A stretch of DNA of 64,000 bases from Pararhizobium sp. IMCC3301 (GCF_030758315.1 NZ_CP132336.1:4369001-4433000), one strand, 5' to 3'; positions 35,273 to 44,462 are shown, counted from the stretch's first letter. Notes: a model not told the origin generated them from the letters alone. Made by a program: numbers and translations.

Positions 35273-36400
35273 GTGAAGACAAACTCTATACCGGCTGTTT
35301 CAGCATCCGATGTTACGATGCAATTTGGTGATTTTCAAGCTGTCAAGGATGTTAGTTTTGAATTGGAGAATGGTCGCTTTCTGACAATCCTCGGCCCATC
35401 AGGTTCAGGGAAAACGACCTTGCTGCGGATGATTGCCGGGTTTCTCAAACCGACCAGAGGTGAGATATTCATCAACGGAAAAGCAGTCAATGCGGTCGCC
35501 CCTAACAAGCGTTCGGTTGGCATGGTGTTTCAGAGACTGGCGCTGTTTCCGCATATGACCGCCGCACAAAATGTGGCGTTTCCACTGAAAATGCGCCGAT
35601 TTGATGCGCGCAAAATTCCCGACAGAGTATCGGATTACCTTAATCTGGTTCGGCTTTCAGGTTTTGAAAACCGGCGTATCAACGAATTGTCCGGTGGGCA
35701 GCAGCAGCGCGTCGCCATTGCCCGCGCGTTGGTGTTCGAGCCCGATCTGTTGTTGCTGGATGAGCCGCTTGCCGCGCTTGACAGAAAGCTGCGCGAGGAA
35801 ATGCAACTGGAATTCCGCCGCATCCAGAAAGAGCTGGGAGTGACAACCATCAATGTCACTCACGATCAGCGTGAGGCCCTTGTCGTGTCCGACCAGGTGA
35901 TTGTCATGGATGAGGGAGAAATTCAGCAGGACGCATCTCCCAGGCAGATGTACCGCAATCCCGGTAATCCCTTCGTCGCCAATTTCATTGGCGTTACGAA
36001 TGTATTTGAGGGCAGGGTGACGTCGGTCGACGACGATATAGCCAGACTTGAATCAGCTGGCATTGATCTGTCCGGCGTGGTGCGCGGGCAAGCTGAAAAG
36101 ATGGTTCCGGGAATAAGGGTTTGCTGTGCGGTCCGGGCCGAGCAGATCCGAATTTCCGCGCAGCAATACGGCCCTGATGAGCTTGATACGGTTTTGAAGG
36201 GCACCATTGCCGATGTCATTTTCGAAGGCGAACGTCTGCTCTACGAGGTTTTCGTTCCGGAACTGGGCAGTCAGCCGGTGCGGATTTTTCATCACGATCA
36301 AAACGACTTTGCAACTCACGAGTTGGGAGTCACAGTCCACATTGGGTGGGCAACCCGCGACCTTCATGTATTTGTCGCGGACCAAACCGGTCCGACATAA
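35273..36400 (+). CDS. Polyamine-type ABC importer ATP-binding protein (PotA-like)
   Basis: 375 residues from GTG 35273. The ABC core has Walker A LGPSGSGKTT (~37-46), signature LSGGQQQRVA and Walker B LLLLDEPLAALD. A C-terminal TOBE-like domain (~285-370) follows. This is the CUT1/POPT layout used for spermidine, putrescine and other cations or opine-like substrates. It heads the operon ATPase, binding protein, permease, permease. The HutC-like box upstream suggests a substrate such as histidine, urocanate or another imidazole compound. Confidence 0.88.
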   Translation: MKTNSIPAVSASDVTMQFGDFQAVKDVSFELENGRFLTILGPSGSGKTTLLRMIAGFLKPTRGEIFINGKAVNAVAPNKRSVGMVFQRLALFPHMTAAQNVAFPLKMRRFDARKIPDRVSDYLNLVRLSGFENRRINELSGGQQQRVAIARALVFEPDLLLLDEPLAALDRKLREEMQLEFRRIQKELGVTTINVTHDQREALVVSDQVIVMDEGEIQQDASPRQMYRNPGNPFVANFIGVTNVFEGRVTSVDDDIARLESAGIDLSGVVRGQAEKMVPGIRVCCAVRAEQIRISAQQYGPDELDTVLKGTIADVIFEGERLLYEVFVPELGSQPVRIFHHDQNDFATHELGVTVHIGWATRDLHVFVADQTGPT

Positions 36401-36432
36401 GTTGGGCCATAACCGCAAACAGGGAGTCTATC

Positions 36433-37536
36433 ATGACCATAGACAAGACGATGAACAGACGAGATCTCTTGAAAACGTCAGCGGCAGTGGGTGCTGCCGG
36501 CGCGTTCACGCTCAGCACACCTTCCATTCTGCGAGCGGCGGAGCATGACAAGCCAGCCGAACTTATCGTCCGTGCCTGGGGCGGCCCCTGGGTGGAAGCA
36601 CTCAAGGCTGGTGTCTCCGACCCGTTTACCGCAAAAACCGGAATTCGCGTCAAGCATGATCTGACCGAAGATAATGAGATTCAGCCGAAAGTCTGGGCCG
36701 CAGTCGCCCAGGGACGGACACCACCGATCCATATCAACTGGGATACCACGACCAACGCCACCAAATCCGCTTTGCGCGGTGTTTGTGAGGATCTATCCGA
36801 TCTTCCTAACATCAAAGGCACCACAGACCTTGCCAAACCCGTTGGTGTAGAGGGATACCCCATCGTTAATACCTATGGTTATGTCTATGTTCTGGCATAC
36901 CGCCCCTCTGCCTTCCCCGATGGCCCGCCCAAATCCTATCACGATCTGCTCGATCCGAAATTCAAGGGTCGCATAGCGTTCTACAATGATGGCATCGGAT
37001 TCCATTTCCCGGCACAAATCGCCGGCGGTGGCACGCTGGACGGTATTCCCGACAATATGGGCCCGGCCTGGGATTTCATTACCAAAATGAAGGAGCAAAA
37101 TCCGCTGCTGGGCGAGGATCCTGACTTCGTGACCTGGTTCCAGAACGGTGAAATCGATGCTGCGTGCACGATTTCCACGAACGCGCTCGGTGCCAGGAAA
37201 AACGGTGTCGATATCGCATGGACGGTACCGGAAGAGGGCAGCAAATTCGATACTGACGGCCTCTGGATTCCGAAAGGCCATTCCGAGGGTGATCTGTATT
37301 GGGCACGCGAATATATCAACATGGCGCTGACCAAAGAAGCTCAGCAGGTCTGGCTCGACGGTCTGGGCCTGCCCGGTGTGGTGCCAGGTCTTACGCCTCC
37401 GCCAGGAATGGCCGGTGATCCGGCCTATCCGACCAAGCCTGAGGATTTTGAGAAGCTTATTCGCATTTCCGGCAAGGTCCAGGTCGAAAATGAAAGTGAG
37501 TGGTTCTCCAAGTTCAAGCAGATCATGCAGGGCTGA
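36433..37536 (+). CDS. ABC importer substrate-binding protein (polyamine/Fe-type family 1), Tat signal
   Basis: 367 residues from ATG 36433. The N-terminus has a twin-arginine motif (NRRDLLKTSAAVGAAGAF) and a cleavage region near LRAAEH. The body begins LIVRAWGGPWVEALKAGVSD, as in PotD/PotF- and iron-type family 1 binding proteins. It delivers the ligand to the two downstream permeases. Genetic linkage to hut genes and the HisD paralogue suggests an imidazole-bearing cation, but no residue-level evidence supports this. Confidence 0.87.
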   Translation: MTIDKTMNRRDLLKTSAAVGAAGAFTLSTPSILRAAEHDKPAELIVRAWGGPWVEALKAGVSDPFTAKTGIRVKHDLTEDNEIQPKVWAAVAQGRTPPIHINWDTTTNATKSALRGVCEDLSDLPNIKGTTDLAKPVGVEGYPIVNTYGYVYVLAYRPSAFPDGPPKSYHDLLDPKFKGRIAFYNDGIGFHFPAQIAGGGTLDGIPDNMGPAWDFITKMKEQNPLLGEDPDFVTWFQNGEIDAACTISTNALGARKNGVDIAWTVPEEGSKFDTDGLWIPKGHSEGDLYWAREYINMALTKEAQQVWLDGLGLPGVVPGLTPPPGMAGDPAYPTKPEDFEKLIRISGKVQVENESEWFSKFKQIMQG

Positions 37537-37613
37537 CCAGCTTCGCTCTGAACCCCGCCGCCGGGCGGCACAATTTCGCCCGGCGGACCCTGAAACCCAC
37601 TCGGAAAGCGGCA

Positions 37614-38558
37614 ATGCGACGCAGCAAATCTTCATACCCAGCCGCTTGGCGGATCATGGATCTGCTGGAAGCGGCCTTCGCGGCCCTCTGGCCGAAAGGC
37701 GGTGGAAAATACACCCCGTATCTGATGCTGATGCCTGCCATTCTGCTGGTCGGCACTCTAGTGGTCGGGCTGCTCTATATCGCCGATTCCTCACTGCGCA
37801 CGCTGGACCGGACGACGTTTCAGTTTTCCGACTATTGGACCATTCAGAATTACATTCGGGCGTTCTCCGAACCTTTCATGTTTACCGTATTGTGGCGCAG
37901 CCTTCTCGGCGCTGTGATTGTGACCATCGTTACGCTGTGCCTGGCCTTTCCCTATGCCTATATGATGGTTCGCACCAACAATTCGGCGCTGCGCAAATTC
38001 CTGCTGATAGCGCTGTTCCTGCCGTTTTTCATCGGCCAGGTTGTGCGCGCTTACGGCTGGCTCATCATTCTGGGCAATCAGGGCATCGTCAATGACATGC
38101 TGGGGCTTGTGGGCGTGGAGCCGCTGCGTCTGCTGTTCAACTATCCCGCTGTGCTGTTCGGTCTTGTCCAGTACATGCTTCCTTTTGCCGTCCTGATGCT
38201 GGCTCCGGCCATGACGGCCATCCCTGAGGAGATTGAAGCTGCTGCCGGTTCTCTGGGCGCAAACTGGGTCCGGACCATGAGCCATGTGGTGATCCCGATG
38301 GCAAAGCCCGGTCTGATTGGCGCCGGCATTGTGGTGTTGACCCTGTCGCTGACGGATTTTGCCATGCCGGCCATCCTGGGCGGCGGTTCGCAGGATTTTA
38401 TTGCCAATGCGATTTACGACCAGTTTTTCCGCACCTCCGACCAAGGGTACGGATCAACTCTGGCGCTTCTGCTGATTGCATTGGGGTCGATGCTGGTCGG
38501 ATTGATATTTGGCGTCTTTGGAGCCGGCACTCTGGCCTTGGGGGGGCACGGCAAATGA
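37614..38558 (+). CDS. ABC importer permease (PotB-like)
   Basis: 314 residues from ATG 37614; the frame is open to 37500 inside the preceding gene. About six helices follow a ~40-residue cytoplasmic N-terminus. The EAA loop reads EEIEAAAGSLGANWVRTMSHVVIPMAKPG. It pairs with the next gene, whose ATG overlaps this stop (ATGA). Confidence 0.88.
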   Translation: MRRSKSSYPAAWRIMDLLEAAFAALWPKGGGKYTPYLMLMPAILLVGTLVVGLLYIADSSLRTLDRTTFQFSDYWTIQNYIRAFSEPFMFTVLWRSLLGAVIVTIVTLCLAFPYAYMMVRTNNSALRKFLLIALFLPFFIGQVVRAYGWLIILGNQGIVNDMLGLVGVEPLRLLFNYPAVLFGLVQYMLPFAVLMLAPAMTAIPEEIEAAAGSLGANWVRTMSHVVIPMAKPGLIGAGIVVLTLSLTDFAMPAILGGGSQDFIANAIYDQFFRTSDQGYGSTLALLLIALGSMLVGLIFGVFGAGTLALGGHGK

Positions 38559-39355
38559 ACCGCGCCCGCTCTCAGTCCGTCGTTTTCTGGTGTCTCGTCA
38601 TATTGACCCTGGTGACCCTGTCTGCGCCGACATTTGTCGTGCTAGGTGCGTCGTTCACATCAGGCAACATCATTCAGTTTCCGCCAAATGGCTTTTCACT
38701 GAAATGGTATGGTAAAATTATCGGTGAACCAGACCTCAGAGACGCCTTTCTGCGCTCACTCTGGGTTGCGTTTATCTGTGTAGCCGTGTCCTTGCCTACG
38801 GGCACACTCGCCGGAATTGCCTTGGCAAAATACGCTATCAGAGGCGGCAATCTGATCCAGACATATTTGCTGCTGCCCTTTACCATCCCGTTGATCGGAT
38901 CGGGTATCGGCCTGATGCTAGCCTTTGGCGATGCCGGCATTCTTGGCAATCTGTGGCCGGTCGGAATTGCCATGGCAGTCATCAATCTGCCGTTCATGAT
39001 CTGGGCGGTGTCTTCCAGCGCCGCCAGTCTTGATCCTGATCTGGAACTGGCCGCCGAAAGCTGCGGTGCTGGCCCGGTCCAGACTTTCTTTTCCGTCACC
39101 CTGCCAGCTGTCACGCCAGGTGTCATCACCGGCTCGCTGCTGATGTTCATCCTCTCGCTGAATGAATTTCTGGTCAGCCTGCTGCTCGTCGACGCCCGGA
39201 TCGTGACCTTGCCGGTGCAGATTTACAATTCGATCCGATCCATCATCACCCCCGATCTGGCTGCCGTTTCGGTGGTGTTCATCGTGGTGGCGACGCTTGC
39301 CATTGCCGCGCTGGATAAGCTGGTTGGCCTGGAAATATTCCTGAAGTCAAAATAA
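38555..39355 (+). CDS. ABC importer permease (PotC-like)
   Basis: 266 residues with six hydrophobic helices. The EAA-type loop is LELAAESCGAGPVQTFFSVTLPAVTPG. It is the second half of the heterodimeric channel. The HisD-family gene follows after 39 bases on the same strand and is probably co-transcribed. Confidence 0.88.
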   Translation: MNRARSQSVVFWCLVILTLVTLSAPTFVVLGASFTSGNIIQFPPNGFSLKWYGKIIGEPDLRDAFLRSLWVAFICVAVSLPTGTLAGIALAKYAIRGGNLIQTYLLLPFTIPLIGSGIGLMLAFGDAGILGNLWPVGIAMAVINLPFMIWAVSSSAASLDPDLELAAESCGAGPVQTFFSVTLPAVTPGVITGSLLMFILSLNEFLVSLLLVDARIVTLPVQIYNSIRSIITPDLAAVSVVFIVVATLAIAALDKLVGLEIFLKSK

Positions 39356-39394
39356 GCCGTCCTGTAGGACGCAGTCGAGGAAGGCCAACAAGTC

Positions 39395-40723
39395 ATGTCA
39401 TCAGCATCGTTCTACGAAACCAGGGATTTGAGCGCCAACGCCTATGCCGCTCTGATGAAACGGTCAGAAGCGGACCTGTCTGGCTTCATGGAAAAGGTCG
39501 ACCCCATCATTGCAGCCGTCAAAAACGAGGGTGATGCTGCATTGGTGCGGTTCGGACAGGATTTTGACGGTGCAAAGCCGCTTACGGAAGCCACATTGAA
39601 GGTCAGCGAAGCCGAGTTCGATGCAGCCTTTGACAGCGTCGACGCCGAAGTTATTGAAGCCATCACATACGGAATTGCCAATATTCGGTCATTCCATGAG
39701 GAACAAAAACCTGCTGCAATGTGGATGAAGGAAATTCGTCCGGGGGCTTTTGCCGGAGACCGCTATACGCCAATCCGCTCGGTGGCGCTTTACGTGCCGC
39801 GCGGCAAAGGCGCATTTCCATCCGTTACCATGATGACGGCGGTTCCCGGCGTGGTTGCAGAAGTGCCGGAGCTGGCAATTTTCACGCCGCCAACGCCCGA
39901 TGGTTCGGTTGACGCTGCGACCCTGGTGGCCGCCCGGCTTGCAGGCGTCGGCACGGTTTATAAATGCGGTGGTGCGCAGGCTGTGGCTGCTGCAGCATTT
40001 GGCACTCAGACTATCAAGCCCGCGCTGAAGATTGTCGGTCCCGGCAGCCCTTGGGTCGTGGCTGCAAAAAGGCGGCTATCGGACGTCATCGATCCGGGCC
40101 TGCCGGCCGGACCCTCCGAGGCGATCATCTTTGCTGATGACAGCGTTCATGGCGGTCTGGCCGCGCTCGATCTGCTGATTGAAGCGGAACACGGGCCGGA
40201 CAGTTCCGCCTATCTGGTGACCCATTCGCGACGGGTTGCCGAGGAAGCGCTGGCTGCATTGCCCGAGCACTGGGCGCAGATGAGCGAGCAGCGCGTTGCC
40301 TTTTCAAAAGCGGTTCTTGGCGGTTCCAGCGGCGGCATCCTGCTGACCGCATCGCTGGAGGAAAGCTATCAGTTCATCAATGATTATGCGCCGGAGCATC
40401 TTGAACTGTTATCGACCGCGCCGTTCGAGCATCTTGGCCACATCACGGAAGCTGCTGAAATTCTGATGGGGCCGCACACGCCGGTCTGTATCGGCAATTT
40501 TGCACTTGGTCCCAATGCGGTGCTTCCCACCAGCCAGGGCGCGCGCACTTACGGTCCGTTATCGGTACATGATTTCGTCAAATGCTCCTCAATTGGCTAT
40601 GTCACCAGACCGGCCTATGCGGAAATGGCGAAACACGCGCGGGTCCTGGCCCGCTATGAAGGCTTCTCCTCCCACGAAAATGCTGTTTCGCCAATGCGGG
40701 ACAAATATCTCGGTGCCAACTGA
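39395..40723 (+). CDS. HisD-family dehydrogenase, catabolic paralogue (HpsN-like rather than biosynthetic HisD)
   Basis: 442 residues, usual HisD length. The NAD-linked alcohol dehydrogenase fold is clear (YVPRGKGAFPSVTMMTAVPG; GPSEAIIFAD). The catalytic Glu-His pair is E334-H335 in YAPEH. Zinc-site positions differ from E. coli HisD as I recall it: Gln259 is Glu (E263 in IEAEHG), Asp360 is Asn (N368 in IGNFALG) and His367 is Ala (A375 in PNAVLPT), while the C-terminal His (H427, SSHENAV) is kept. These changes occur in catabolic relatives such as sulfopropanediol dehydrogenase. Oxidation of a primary alcohol to an acid is likely; histidinol as substrate is uncertain. Confidence 0.8.
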   Translation: MSSASFYETRDLSANAYAALMKRSEADLSGFMEKVDPIIAAVKNEGDAALVRFGQDFDGAKPLTEATLKVSEAEFDAAFDSVDAEVIEAITYGIANIRSFHEEQKPAAMWMKEIRPGAFAGDRYTPIRSVALYVPRGKGAFPSVTMMTAVPGVVAEVPELAIFTPPTPDGSVDAATLVAARLAGVGTVYKCGGAQAVAAAAFGTQTIKPALKIVGPGSPWVVAAKRRLSDVIDPGLPAGPSEAIIFADDSVHGGLAALDLLIEAEHGPDSSAYLVTHSRRVAEEALAALPEHWAQMSEQRVAFSKAVLGGSSGGILLTASLEESYQFINDYAPEHLELLSTAPFEHLGHITEAAEILMGPHTPVCIGNFALGPNAVLPTSQGARTYGPLSVHDFVKCSSIGYVTRPAYAEMAKHARVLARYEGFSSHENAVSPMRDKYLGAN

Positions 40724-40724
40724 G

Positions 40725-41738
40725 ATGAAAGCAGTCAGGCTCTATGATCCGCTCGATCTGAGATGCGAAACTGTCGCCATGGCACCCGATCCGGGACCTG
40801 ATGAAGTGCGGGTCCGGGTTGCTTATGCCGGAATTTGCGGATCGGATATTCACAATTTCAAAACCGGGCAGTGGATTACCCGGAGACCCTCGATTGCCGG
40901 ACATGAATTTTCGGGATGGGTGGATGCAATCGGCAAAAATATCAGCAAATTCAGCATTGGTGACAAAATTGTTGTGGATTCCCGGTTTTATTGCGGAAAA
41001 TGCGTCAATTGTTGTTCGGGGAAGACGCATTTATGTGAAAATCTCGGCTTTGTCGGCGAGGCGATTGATGGTGGTTTCGCCGAATTCTCGACGCTGCCGG
41101 CAAAATTGCTCCTCAAATGTGCTGCCGATGCACGCCTCGATATCGTCGCGCTGGCGGAACCACTGGCGGTTGCGCTTCACGCGCTGAAGCGCCTGGCGCT
41201 GCCGGATGATGAACCTTTGCTGATTATCGGTTGCGGCCCGATTGGAGCTTTGGCAGCTATCGCAGCCAACTGCCTGTCGCCCCGGCCGCTGCTGATTTGT
41301 GATGTGAACGCCGCCCGCGTCTCACATACCGCCAAACTGTCCGGCGCGACGCCGGTCGATCTGTCGAGCCTGAGGCAATTTGACAACCCGGCCGGACAAC
41401 CGCTGCGTTATGTCCTGGATACCACCGGCAATGTCGGCGTGATCTCTTCCCTCATTCAATCGCTCACCGGCTGCAGCATTGGCCTTGTCGGCATTGGCTC
41501 CGGCGATCTCACATTCGATCCGGTTATGCTGGTCGAGCGGGAAATCACGGTTTTGGGCTGTCATGCCTTTTTCGATGAATTGCGCCAAGCTGTCGATCTG
41601 CTGCAGTCCAAACCGGAAAAATTTGAAGCTGTGATCGGTCAGAAGATCACCCTGGATCAGACTTTGCAGAGCTATCAGAGCATTGCCTCCGGCCAGTCGG
41701 CGGCAATCAAAACCCTGATCGAGATCAATCATGTCTGA
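40725..41738 (+). CDS. Zinc-dependent medium-chain alcohol/polyol dehydrogenase
   Basis: 337 residues from ATG 40725, one base after the HisD-paralogue stop. Catalytic-zinc residues are in YAGICGSDIHNF and AGHEFSGWV. The structural zinc lobe CGKCVNCCSGKTHLC and the NAD-binding loop IGCGPIGALAAI are seen. It resembles sorbitol/threonine-type MDR dehydrogenases. With the SDR and the HisD paralogue it makes three dehydrogenases in one apparent regulon, recalling the N/O/P set of dihydroxypropanesulfonate pathways. Substrate unknown. Confidence 0.85.
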   Translation: MKAVRLYDPLDLRCETVAMAPDPGPDEVRVRVAYAGICGSDIHNFKTGQWITRRPSIAGHEFSGWVDAIGKNISKFSIGDKIVVDSRFYCGKCVNCCSGKTHLCENLGFVGEAIDGGFAEFSTLPAKLLLKCAADARLDIVALAEPLAVALHALKRLALPDDEPLLIIGCGPIGALAAIAANCLSPRPLLICDVNAARVSHTAKLSGATPVDLSSLRQFDNPAGQPLRYVLDTTGNVGVISSLIQSLTGCSIGLVGIGSGDLTFDPVMLVEREITVLGCHAFFDELRQAVDLLQSKPEKFEAVIGQKITLDQTLQSYQSIASGQSAAIKTLIEINHV

Positions 41739-43035
41739 CCACCCGCCTGTCGGTACCATGTCGCGCACAGCTCGCATCCGCAGTCTTGCCAAGTCGAATG
41801 AGGCCGCGGCACTGGCCGAACTGACGGCTTTCCTGCAGGAAATTTTTTCGATCAAGATATCGGACCCTGCCATCAATTATGATCGCTATTCGCTGAATTC
41901 TTTAAATGGCTTCTTCCGGATCGGCGCAGAGGAGTTCTTCTTCAAATTTCATCAGGAGGAGGGTGAAGAGGACATGAGCGGTGAATATTACCGTGCCGAC
42001 CTCATCGCAAAGGCCGATCTGCCGGTTGATCTGCCGGTTTTGAAATCGGTCCAGCCGGGCGAGCAGATTCTGGTCTATCGCAAACGCGAAGACCAGCGCT
42101 TTTCTGATGTCCTGCGTGCCCTCGATGAGACAGCTGATGACGCGCTTGAAGCACTGGCAGTGGAAGCGGAACGCGGGCTCAACGAAAAAATCACAGCAGT
42201 TGCGGTCAAGACGTTGCATCCGGTTACCAGACAACAGGTCCGCAATGAACCGATTCACCGGCTGTTTTACGAACGTCTGATTGATCCGGCGACAGGAGCG
42301 GTGCCCGGCGGCCGCTATAAAAGCTTCTATATTGGCCACAGATTCACATTTCCGGGCGCAGAGCTGTCCTGGGATGAATTATCCACCGCACAATTGGTGC
42401 TCAACGGCCAGCCGATGAAAGTGTCAATTGGAGACATTTTCAACGACGCCCTGAAAAACCTCCATCCTGACAATCTGACCGGCGCCGGAGGAATTGTTGC
42501 CCATGGCGACGCCCATAATGCAAATGTCTGGTTTGAAACAACAGCGGCACAGCCCAGACTGTCCTATTTTGATCCTGCTTTTGCCGGCGAGCACGTTCCT
42601 TCGCTGCTGGCCGAAGCAAAGGCCACCTTTCACAATATATTTGCCCACCCGTTCTGGCTCTATGATCCTCAGGATGCCGCCACAATTTTTCATGCTCGTG
42701 CCGAATATGCAGGCGGTGTTCTGTCGATCGAGACGGATTGGGCGCTCAGCCCGATCCGGCAGAAGCTTCTGAAAGCAAAGGCAATGTTCTTCTGGCAGCC
42801 ATTTTTAAAGCATCTTCAGCAGCACAACATGCTGCCGGGCAATTGGCAGTCCACAATCCGCTCGGCACTGGCAATGTCACCGACGCTGGTCATGAACCTT
42901 CGAAGCGGCGCGGACCGGCACAATCCGGTGTCGTCTGCCATCGGCTTTTACGTCACCGCCCTGGCCGGTTCAAAACCAGTCAGCGGTGCCAATATGTTTA
43001 CCGATTTCTTTGACCTGATTGACCCGAACAATTAG
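41731..43035 (+). CDS. Unrecognised protein with an aminoglycoside-phosphotransferase-like kinase core
   Basis: 434 residues; the start overlaps the preceding stop by eight bases. The best motif is a kinase catalytic loop H258-G-D-A-H-N-A-N265 (VAHGDAHNANVWF) followed by a metal-binding SYFDPAFAGEH with D281, as in APH/choline-kinase-like folds. A lysine in EFFFKFHQ could be the ATP-binding Lys. There is a long insertion (~110-210) and a ~120-residue helical C-terminal part. No signal or membrane segment is seen. It may phosphorylate the small molecule handled by the neighbouring dehydrogenases. I do not recognise the family, and the substrate is unknown. Confidence 0.65.
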   Translation: MSDHPPVGTMSRTARIRSLAKSNEAAALAELTAFLQEIFSIKISDPAINYDRYSLNSLNGFFRIGAEEFFFKFHQEEGEEDMSGEYYRADLIAKADLPVDLPVLKSVQPGEQILVYRKREDQRFSDVLRALDETADDALEALAVEAERGLNEKITAVAVKTLHPVTRQQVRNEPIHRLFYERLIDPATGAVPGGRYKSFYIGHRFTFPGAELSWDELSTAQLVLNGQPMKVSIGDIFNDALKNLHPDNLTGAGGIVAHGDAHNANVWFETTAAQPRLSYFDPAFAGEHVPSLLAEAKATFHNIFAHPFWLYDPQDAATIFHARAEYAGGVLSIETDWALSPIRQKLLKAKAMFFWQPFLKHLQQHNMLPGNWQSTIRSALAMSPTLVMNLRSGADRHNPVSSAIGFYVTALAGSKPVSGANMFTDFFDLIDPNN

Positions 43036-43081
43036 GGCTGGTCAATGGCTCGACATTGATAAAAATGCTCGGGCATCAGGG

Positions 43082-43831
43082 TCAGCTTTTTGGCGTGAAC
43101 GTTGCAAATAACCGGTGCTGATCGCCGGGATAGGACAGTCTGGCCCAGGTCACATAGCCTTTTTCGTTCTGGGTGGTTCGCTCCATCACCAGGCAGGCAT
43201 CGCCTTCAGTGATGCGCAGTGCGTTGGCCATCTCTCGCGAGGCGGAGCAGGCGGTAATCTGGTGTTCGGCCGTATTCCAGGGCACTTTTTGCAGCAGCCA
43301 GTTGCCGGGCGGATGCTGTTCAAAGCTGACGTGCTGAATTTCCGGGACCGCATTCAAGTTGATGATCCGCTCTTCAAAGCAAAACGGCACTTCATCGGCG
43401 TAATGTAGACATGCTATCTCGCGGATTTTTCTGACCGGACCAGACCCAAGCCGGTTATAATCCTCTGCTTTCTGATCCCTGATGACGTCGTGCTGGAGCT
43501 GATAGGAATAGTGTTTGCCGGCATCCTCGACCTCGGTCCGGATATTGGTAATCTGCAACGCTGCCGACAGGGATTGCGGTGCTTTGACGAAGGTGCCTGA
43601 TTTTCTGTTTCTGACCAGCAGACCGGATTTGGTGAGTTGTGTCAGAACCTTGTTCACGGTCATCCGCGAACAGCCATACTCAAGGGCCATATCGGTTTCA
43701 AAGGGAATGCGAAAACCCGGCGGCCACTTGCCCGACACGATGTTTTCCTGAACCTCGTTCAGGATACGCAGGTGCAGGGACTGGGCTTTCTTTGGTTCGG
43801 TGTCCGGTTTGATTTTGATCTCAGAATTCAT
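43082..43831 (-). CDS. hutC: Histidine utilisation repressor HutC (GntR/UTRA)
   Basis: 249 residues. A GntR winged helix (~18-85; MALEYGCSRMTVNKVLTQLTKSGLLV) is followed by a UTRA ligand domain (~95-245) with YSYQLQHDVIRDQ, PFCFEERIINLNAVPE, and the HutC-type end VTWARLSYPGDQHRLFATF. HutC senses urocanate and derepresses hut genes. A palindrome lies 6-20 bases upstream of its start, implying autoregulation. It converges on the kinase-like gene and diverges from hutD. Confidence 0.92.
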   Translation of the reverse strand: MNSEIKIKPDTEPKKAQSLHLRILNEVQENIVSGKWPPGFRIPFETDMALEYGCSRMTVNKVLTQLTKSGLLVRNRKSGTFVKAPQSLSAALQITNIRTEVEDAGKHYSYQLQHDVIRDQKAEDYNRLGSGPVRKIREIACLHYADEVPFCFEERIINLNAVPEIQHVSFEQHPPGNWLLQKVPWNTAEHQITACSASREMANALRITEGDACLVMERTTQNEKGYVTWARLSYPGDQHRLFATFTPKS

Positions 43832-43836
43832 TTAAT

Positions 43837-43851
43837 AAGTATATACATGTT
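43837..43851. promoter_or_regulatory. HutC-like operator between hutC and hutD
   Basis: AAGTATATACATGTT contains the perfect octamer palindrome GTATATAC. Read on the minus strand, ATGTATATACTT matches the ATGTATAGACAT core in 10 of 12 positions. It lies 6-20 bases before the hutC start and 54-68 before the hutD start. Confidence 0.55.
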
Positions 43852-43904
43852 CCAGCAATGCTGAAACCATCATTTACCAGAATCCGCCAAGAGTCAGTTC
43901 GACC

Positions 43905-44462
43905 GTGATAAACCACAGGTTTCATTTCGATTCAATTCCTGTCACACCCTGGAAAAACGCTGGCGGCGTCACCCGGCAAATTGCAAAATCCTGCCCCGGC
44001 GATCCTTTCTGGCGGCTCAGCATTGCCGGTGTTGAAAAAGACGGGCCGTTTTCCGGGTTCCCCGGATTGCACCGCATTCTGACGGTGGTATCCGGCGCGG
44101 GTATGACTCTGAATCTGCCGGATGGGGCGCGTCCTGCCGATCTGAACATTCCTGTGGGTTTCTCAGGCGATGTCCCGGTCGAAGGCGTGCTGCGTGACGG
44201 GCCGGTACAAAATTTCAATCTGATTTACGAGGCTGAAAAACTGGTTGCCAGAGTGCAGGTGGGTCCGATCGATACGCTGGATTTTATTGGCGGAGAGACA
44301 GGCATTCTCTGCGCTGTTTATTGTCTGTCCGGCAGCCTCGACCTTAACGGGCAAGAGACGTTGTTTGCCGGAAGCGGAATTCTGAATCCGACGGAATTGC
44401 CGCAACCAACCGGGCCGGAGACCACGCTTGCGCTGCATGTTGCGCTCGGCCTCAGGCATTGA
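43905..44462 (+). CDS. hutD: HutD family protein (histidine utilisation accessory)
   Basis: 185 residues from GTG 43905. It is a cupin-like HutD protein, with TPWKNAGGVTRQIA near residue 14 and WRLSIAGVEKDGPFSGFPGLHRILTVVSG, both hallmarks of the family. HutD is thought to limit or govern histidine pathway flux, probably by binding a pathway intermediate; the biochemical role is poorly defined. It converges on hutF with an 11-base overlap of 3' ends. Confidence 0.9.
   Translation: MINHRFHFDSIPVTPWKNAGGVTRQIAKSCPGDPFWRLSIAGVEKDGPFSGFPGLHRILTVVSGAGMTLNLPDGARPADLNIPVGFSGDVPVEGVLRDGPVQNFNLIYEAEKLVARVQVGPIDTLDFIGGETGILCAVYCLSGSLDLNGQETLFAGSGILNPTELPQPTGPETTLALHVALGLRH

Noticed and set aside
39395-40723. 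Plain call of biosynthetic histidinol dehydrogenase
   Set aside because: Key zinc and substrate residues differ and no his biosynthetic gene is nearby; the gene sits in a catabolic operon.
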